Source: Myxococcales bacterium (lineage in GTDB: Bacteria > Desulfobacterota_B > Binatia > UBA1149 > SPBQ01). From it: a stretch of DNA of 8,422 nt. Under the pieces are notes generated by a model that did no database searches, was not told where the DNA came from, and saw only the letters and a program-made list of their open reading frames with translations. The stretch lies in contig SPBQ01000078.1 of assembly GCA_004525875.1 (NCBI GenBank), positions 1 through 8,422 of the forward strand, written 5' to 3'. This document shows, piece by piece, positions 6,451 through 8,422 of this stretch (within the stretch, counting starts at the first letter, position 1; each line of letters begins with the position of its first letter). The translations under genes were made by a program, and so were the position numbers.

Positions 6451-6732
6451 ATGATGGATAAGGCGGTACTGGAACAGCTCATCAGCGATTCGATCCCCGA
6501 CTCGGACGTCTGCGCGGTTGACCTCCAGGGCACCGGCGATCACTTCGAGGTGACGGTCGTGTCCCCCGGTTTCGAAGGCCGTAGCCTGGTCCAGCGGCAC
6601 CGGATGATCTACGAAGCGATCGGCGAGGCGATGCGTGGGCCGATTCACGCGATGACGATCAAGGCCCTCACGCCCGACCAGTTCCAGGGCGATATGGTGG
6701 AACCGACCGGCGACGGCGACAGGAGAGACTGA
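6451..6732 (+). CDS. bolA: BolA/IbaG-family protein
   Basis: This 93-residue protein has the BolA fold signature: DHFEVTVVSPGFEGRSLVQRHR (about residues 30-51, with the RHR histidine) and GPIHAMTIKALTPDQF near the C-terminus. The spacing and the short N-terminus are closer to the IbaG/BolA2 subgroup than to E. coli BolA itself. In the family these proteins bind a [2Fe-2S] cluster shared with a CGFS monothiol glutaredoxin and take part in Fe-S delivery or iron sensing. Here the CGFS gene follows with one base between stop and start, which supports that role directly. Two adjacent ATG codons (6451 and 6454) could start translation, and the sequence does not decide between them. A GGAG at 6433-6436 is rather far upstream. 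The ~18-residue Asp/Gly-rich tail after TPDQF is unremarkable. Cytoplasmic. Confidence 0.92.
   Translation: MMDKAVLEQLISDSIPDSDVCAVDLQGTGDHFEVTVVSPGFEGRSLVQRHRMIYEAIGEAMRGPIHAMTIKALTPDQFQGDMVEPTGDGDRRD
6721..6726 (+). promoter_or_regulatory. Ribosome binding site for the glutaredoxin gene, inside the end of bolA
   Basis: AGGAGA lies 7 bases before ATG 6734 and overlaps the last codons of the bolA-type gene. This points to one transcript and coupled translation of the two proteins. Confidence 0.75.
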
Positions 6733-6733
6733 C

Positions 6734-7066
6734 ATGGCCGAGCAACCACAGGATATCTTCGAGCAGATCCGTCAACAGGTCGGTGGGGACGACATCGTGC
6801 TCTACATGAAGGGCTCGCCCGCACTTCCCCAGTGCGGGTTCTCGCAGCTCACGTCGGAGATCTTGCGGCGCATCGGCAAGCCGTTCGCCACCTACGACAT
6901 CCTTCAGGATCCCTCGCTGCGCGAGGGCATCAAGCAGTACTCGAGCTGGCCGACGATCCCTCAGCTCTACGTTCGTGGCGAGTTCGTGGGTGGCTGCGAC
7001 ATCGTGAAGTCCATGTACGAGAGCGGCGAGCTGGAGAAGCTGATCGCGCAGGAAGTCGAGGCCTGA
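6734..7066 (+). CDS. grxD: Monothiol glutaredoxin of the CGFS type (Grx4-like)
   Basis: The 110-residue protein is a full-length single-domain monothiol glutaredoxin. The motif MKGSPALPQCGFS (about 25-37) carries the single cluster-binding cysteine in CGFS; WPTIPQLYV and GGCDIV supply the cis-proline glutathione site and the C-terminal glutathione contacts. E. coli Grx4 aligns along almost the whole length but has a longer charged tail. Proteins of this class do not act as general disulfide reductases. They dimerise around a glutathione-ligated [2Fe-2S] cluster, or form a heterodimer with a BolA protein, and pass the cluster on. The gene starts one base after the bolA-type stop and has a ribosome binding site within that gene. 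It is followed by an 87-base gap without a clear terminator, so the DUF4301 gene may be on the same transcript. Confidence 0.96.
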   Translation: MAEQPQDIFEQIRQQVGGDDIVLYMKGSPALPQCGFSQLTSEILRRIGKPFATYDILQDPSLREGIKQYSSWPTIPQLYVRGEFVGGCDIVKSMYESGELEKLIAQEVEA

Positions 7067-7153
7067 CCCGGCCGTCAGTTCTCGATAAACACCGCCTGAG
7101 GATCTCGGTCGCGATCTCCTCGGCAAGCGCCAGGCGAACTCCGCAAGCCACTC

Positions 7154-8422
7154 GTGTCGATTCCCGGCCTCACAGATACGGACGTCGAGCAGATCACCGC
7201 GCACGGCATCGGGCTCGAGGACGTCCGTCGCCAGATGGATGCGTACCGCCGGCCGCCGGCCCATGCGCGCCTCGACCGTGCCTGTACCGCCGGTGACGGA
7301 ATAGCCATCGTCGAGATCGCCGATCTCGACCGGCTGCTCGCGAGCTTCGAGCGTGCCTCCCGCGAGCTGGTGATCACGAAGCTTGTCCCCGCTTCGGGGG
7401 CGGCCAGTCGCATGTTCCGCTGTCCGCTCGCGGTACGGACGCAGGGGTTGGAGACGCGCGAGGCGCTGGTGACCGCGGCCGCGCGGGACGCGGACGCACA
7501 GGCCGTGCTCGAGTTCGGCGACGACATCCGCCGCTTCGCGTTCAGCGAGGATCTGGCCGCGGTTCTGCGCGCTGATCCGGCCGAGATCTTCACCGGGGGC
7601 GGCGTGCTGCGGCTGCTCGACGCGCTGCTGGGAGAGTCGGGTCTCGACTACGCGGCTCGTCCCAAAGGGCTCATCAAGTTCCATCGCCATGCCGCCGGGC
7701 CACGAACCGCTGCCGAGGAACACCTCGTCGAGGCTGCCCACTACACGCGCGACGGCGATGGGCTGTGCCGCGTGCACTTCACGGTCTCCGCGGAGCACCT
7801 GGAGATGTTCGAGGCTCTCGTGGCCGAAGTGACGCCCCGACTCGGGCGGACCCTCGACGTCGGCTACCGGGTCGACTTTTCGCTCCAGAAGGCCTCGACC
7901 GATGCGGTGGCCGCGACGCCCGAGGGCGGGCCATTTCGCGACGATGACGGCGGCCTGCTGTTCCGGCCCGCGGGGCACGGGGCGCTGCTCGAGAACCTCG
8001 GCGACCTGGACGCCGATATCGTCTTCATCAAGAACATCGACAATGTCGTTCCCGACCACCTGAAGGAGCCGACCGTCATATGGAAGCGCGCGCTCGGAGG
8101 TCTCCTGTACGAGCTCCGGGCCGAGATCGGCCGTCACCTCGAAGCCATCGCCGAGGACGGCTGTGCCCTCGGGAGCGTCGACGGGGCCCTCACCTTTGCT
8201 TCCGAAAAGCTCGGTGTGAAGACGCCGACCGACGTGGTGGGCGCCGAGGAGAGGATTGCGCATGCACGCGACGTCCTCTCGCGCCCGCTTCGTGTATGCG
8301 GAATGGTTCGTAACGAGGGGGAGCCGGGGGGCGGGCCGTTCTGGGTCGAGTCGAACGGGATCGTCAGCAAGCAGATCGTCGAATCGAGCCAGGTCGATCC
8401 CGACGACGCATCCCAGCAGGAA
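7154..8422 (+). CDS. DUF4301-family protein (3' end outside window)
   Basis: The frame is open from GTG 7154 to the right edge: 423 residues with no stop, so roughly the last 80-100 residues of a ~500-residue family are missing. DUF4301 marks are clear: KLVPASGAASRMF (76-88), RPKGLIKFH (169-177), TAAEEHL, VHFTVSAEH (207-215), LLFRPAGHGALLENL (268-282), FIKNIDNVV (291-299) and RVCGMVRNEGEPGGGPFWV (380-398). The family has no established function. An early glycine-rich PASGA-SRM loop, a Q in DFSLQKAST, a PAGHGAL element and an NIDN element occur in the same order as in UDP-sugar pyrophosphorylases, so a nucleotidyltransferase-like fold is plausible (inference). No signal peptide is seen, so it is probably cytoplasmic. 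GTG 7154 is the only start in frame after the stop at 7097-7099; its ribosome binding site is weak. It follows the glutaredoxin gene by 87 bases. Confidence 0.88.
   Translation, partial: MSIPGLTDTDVEQITAHGIGLEDVRRQMDAYRRPPAHARLDRACTAGDGIAIVEIADLDRLLASFERASRELVITKLVPASGAASRMFRCPLAVRTQGLETREALVTAAARDADAQAVLEFGDDIRRFAFSEDLAAVLRADPAEIFTGGGVLRLLDALLGESGLDYAARPKGLIKFHRHAAGPRTAAEEHLVEAAHYTRDGDGLCRVHFTVSAEHLEMFEALVAEVTPRLGRTLDVGYRVDFSLQKASTDAVAATPEGGPFRDDDGGLLFRPAGHGALLENLGDLDADIVFIKNIDNVVPDHLKEPTVIWKRALGGLLYELRAEIGRHLEAIAEDGCALGSVDGALTFASEKLGVKTPTDVVGAEERIAHARDVLSRPLRVCGMVRNEGEPGGGPFWVESNGIVSKQIVESSQVDPDDASQQE

Noticed and set aside
7063..7078. Possible terminator after the glutaredoxin gene (CTGAC / GTCAG)
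   Set aside because: The stem is only 5 bp, it includes the stop codon, and no T run follows.
6668..8263. Open reading frame of 531 codons on the minus strand
   Set aside because: It lies antisense to the clear DUF4301, CGFS glutaredoxin and bolA-type genes. Its product is low-complexity, Arg/Glu/Val-rich and without motifs, as expected for an antisense frame in GC-rich coding DNA.

Overview
The window is bacterial DNA, GC-rich (about two thirds G+C by eye), with gene-dense coding on both strands. The gene set is mostly chromosomal housekeeping: a GTP-type PEP carboxykinase, a BolA/CGFS-glutaredoxin pair, a Nif3-like protein and a DUF4149 membrane protein. With an exported surface protein, this suggests an aerobic or facultative Gram-negative lineage, such as Myxococcota or another former deltaproteobacterial or uncultured phylum. 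The phylum is a guess. No tRNA, rRNA, CRISPR array, insertion sequence, integrase or phage gene is visible.

Layout. (a) 2-286, + strand: the tail of a protein with one C-terminal membrane helix. (b) 404-1549, +: a SPASM protein with a radical-SAM-like body but no cluster-binding cysteines in its N-terminal half. (c) 1557-3081, - strand: a likely operon, read from right to left, of a small two-helix membrane protein, a DUF4149 protein and a Nif3/YbgI protein. It converges on gene (b) with only 7 bases between the stop codons. (d) 3294-5078, -: pckG. (e) 5288-6241, +: an exported protein diverging from pckG. (f) 6242-6450: a gap holding a short sulfatase-like C-terminal tail and the leader of the next genes. 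(g) 6451-8422, +: bolA-type gene, grxD-type gene and a DUF4301 gene that runs off the right edge.

How the genes work together. BolA and the CGFS glutaredoxin are a known partnership that binds a shared [2Fe-2S] cluster, and here they are one base apart. PckG links oxaloacetate and phosphoenolpyruvate in gluconeogenesis or anaplerosis. The other genes have no clear pathway link to each other.

Most worth a second look: the apparent radical SAM pseudoenzyme that keeps its auxiliary-cluster domain; the DUF4149 gene, which has no ordinary start codon before its first helix; and the DUF4301 protein, whose motifs resemble UDP-sugar pyrophosphorylases. No clearly new multi-gene system is evident.
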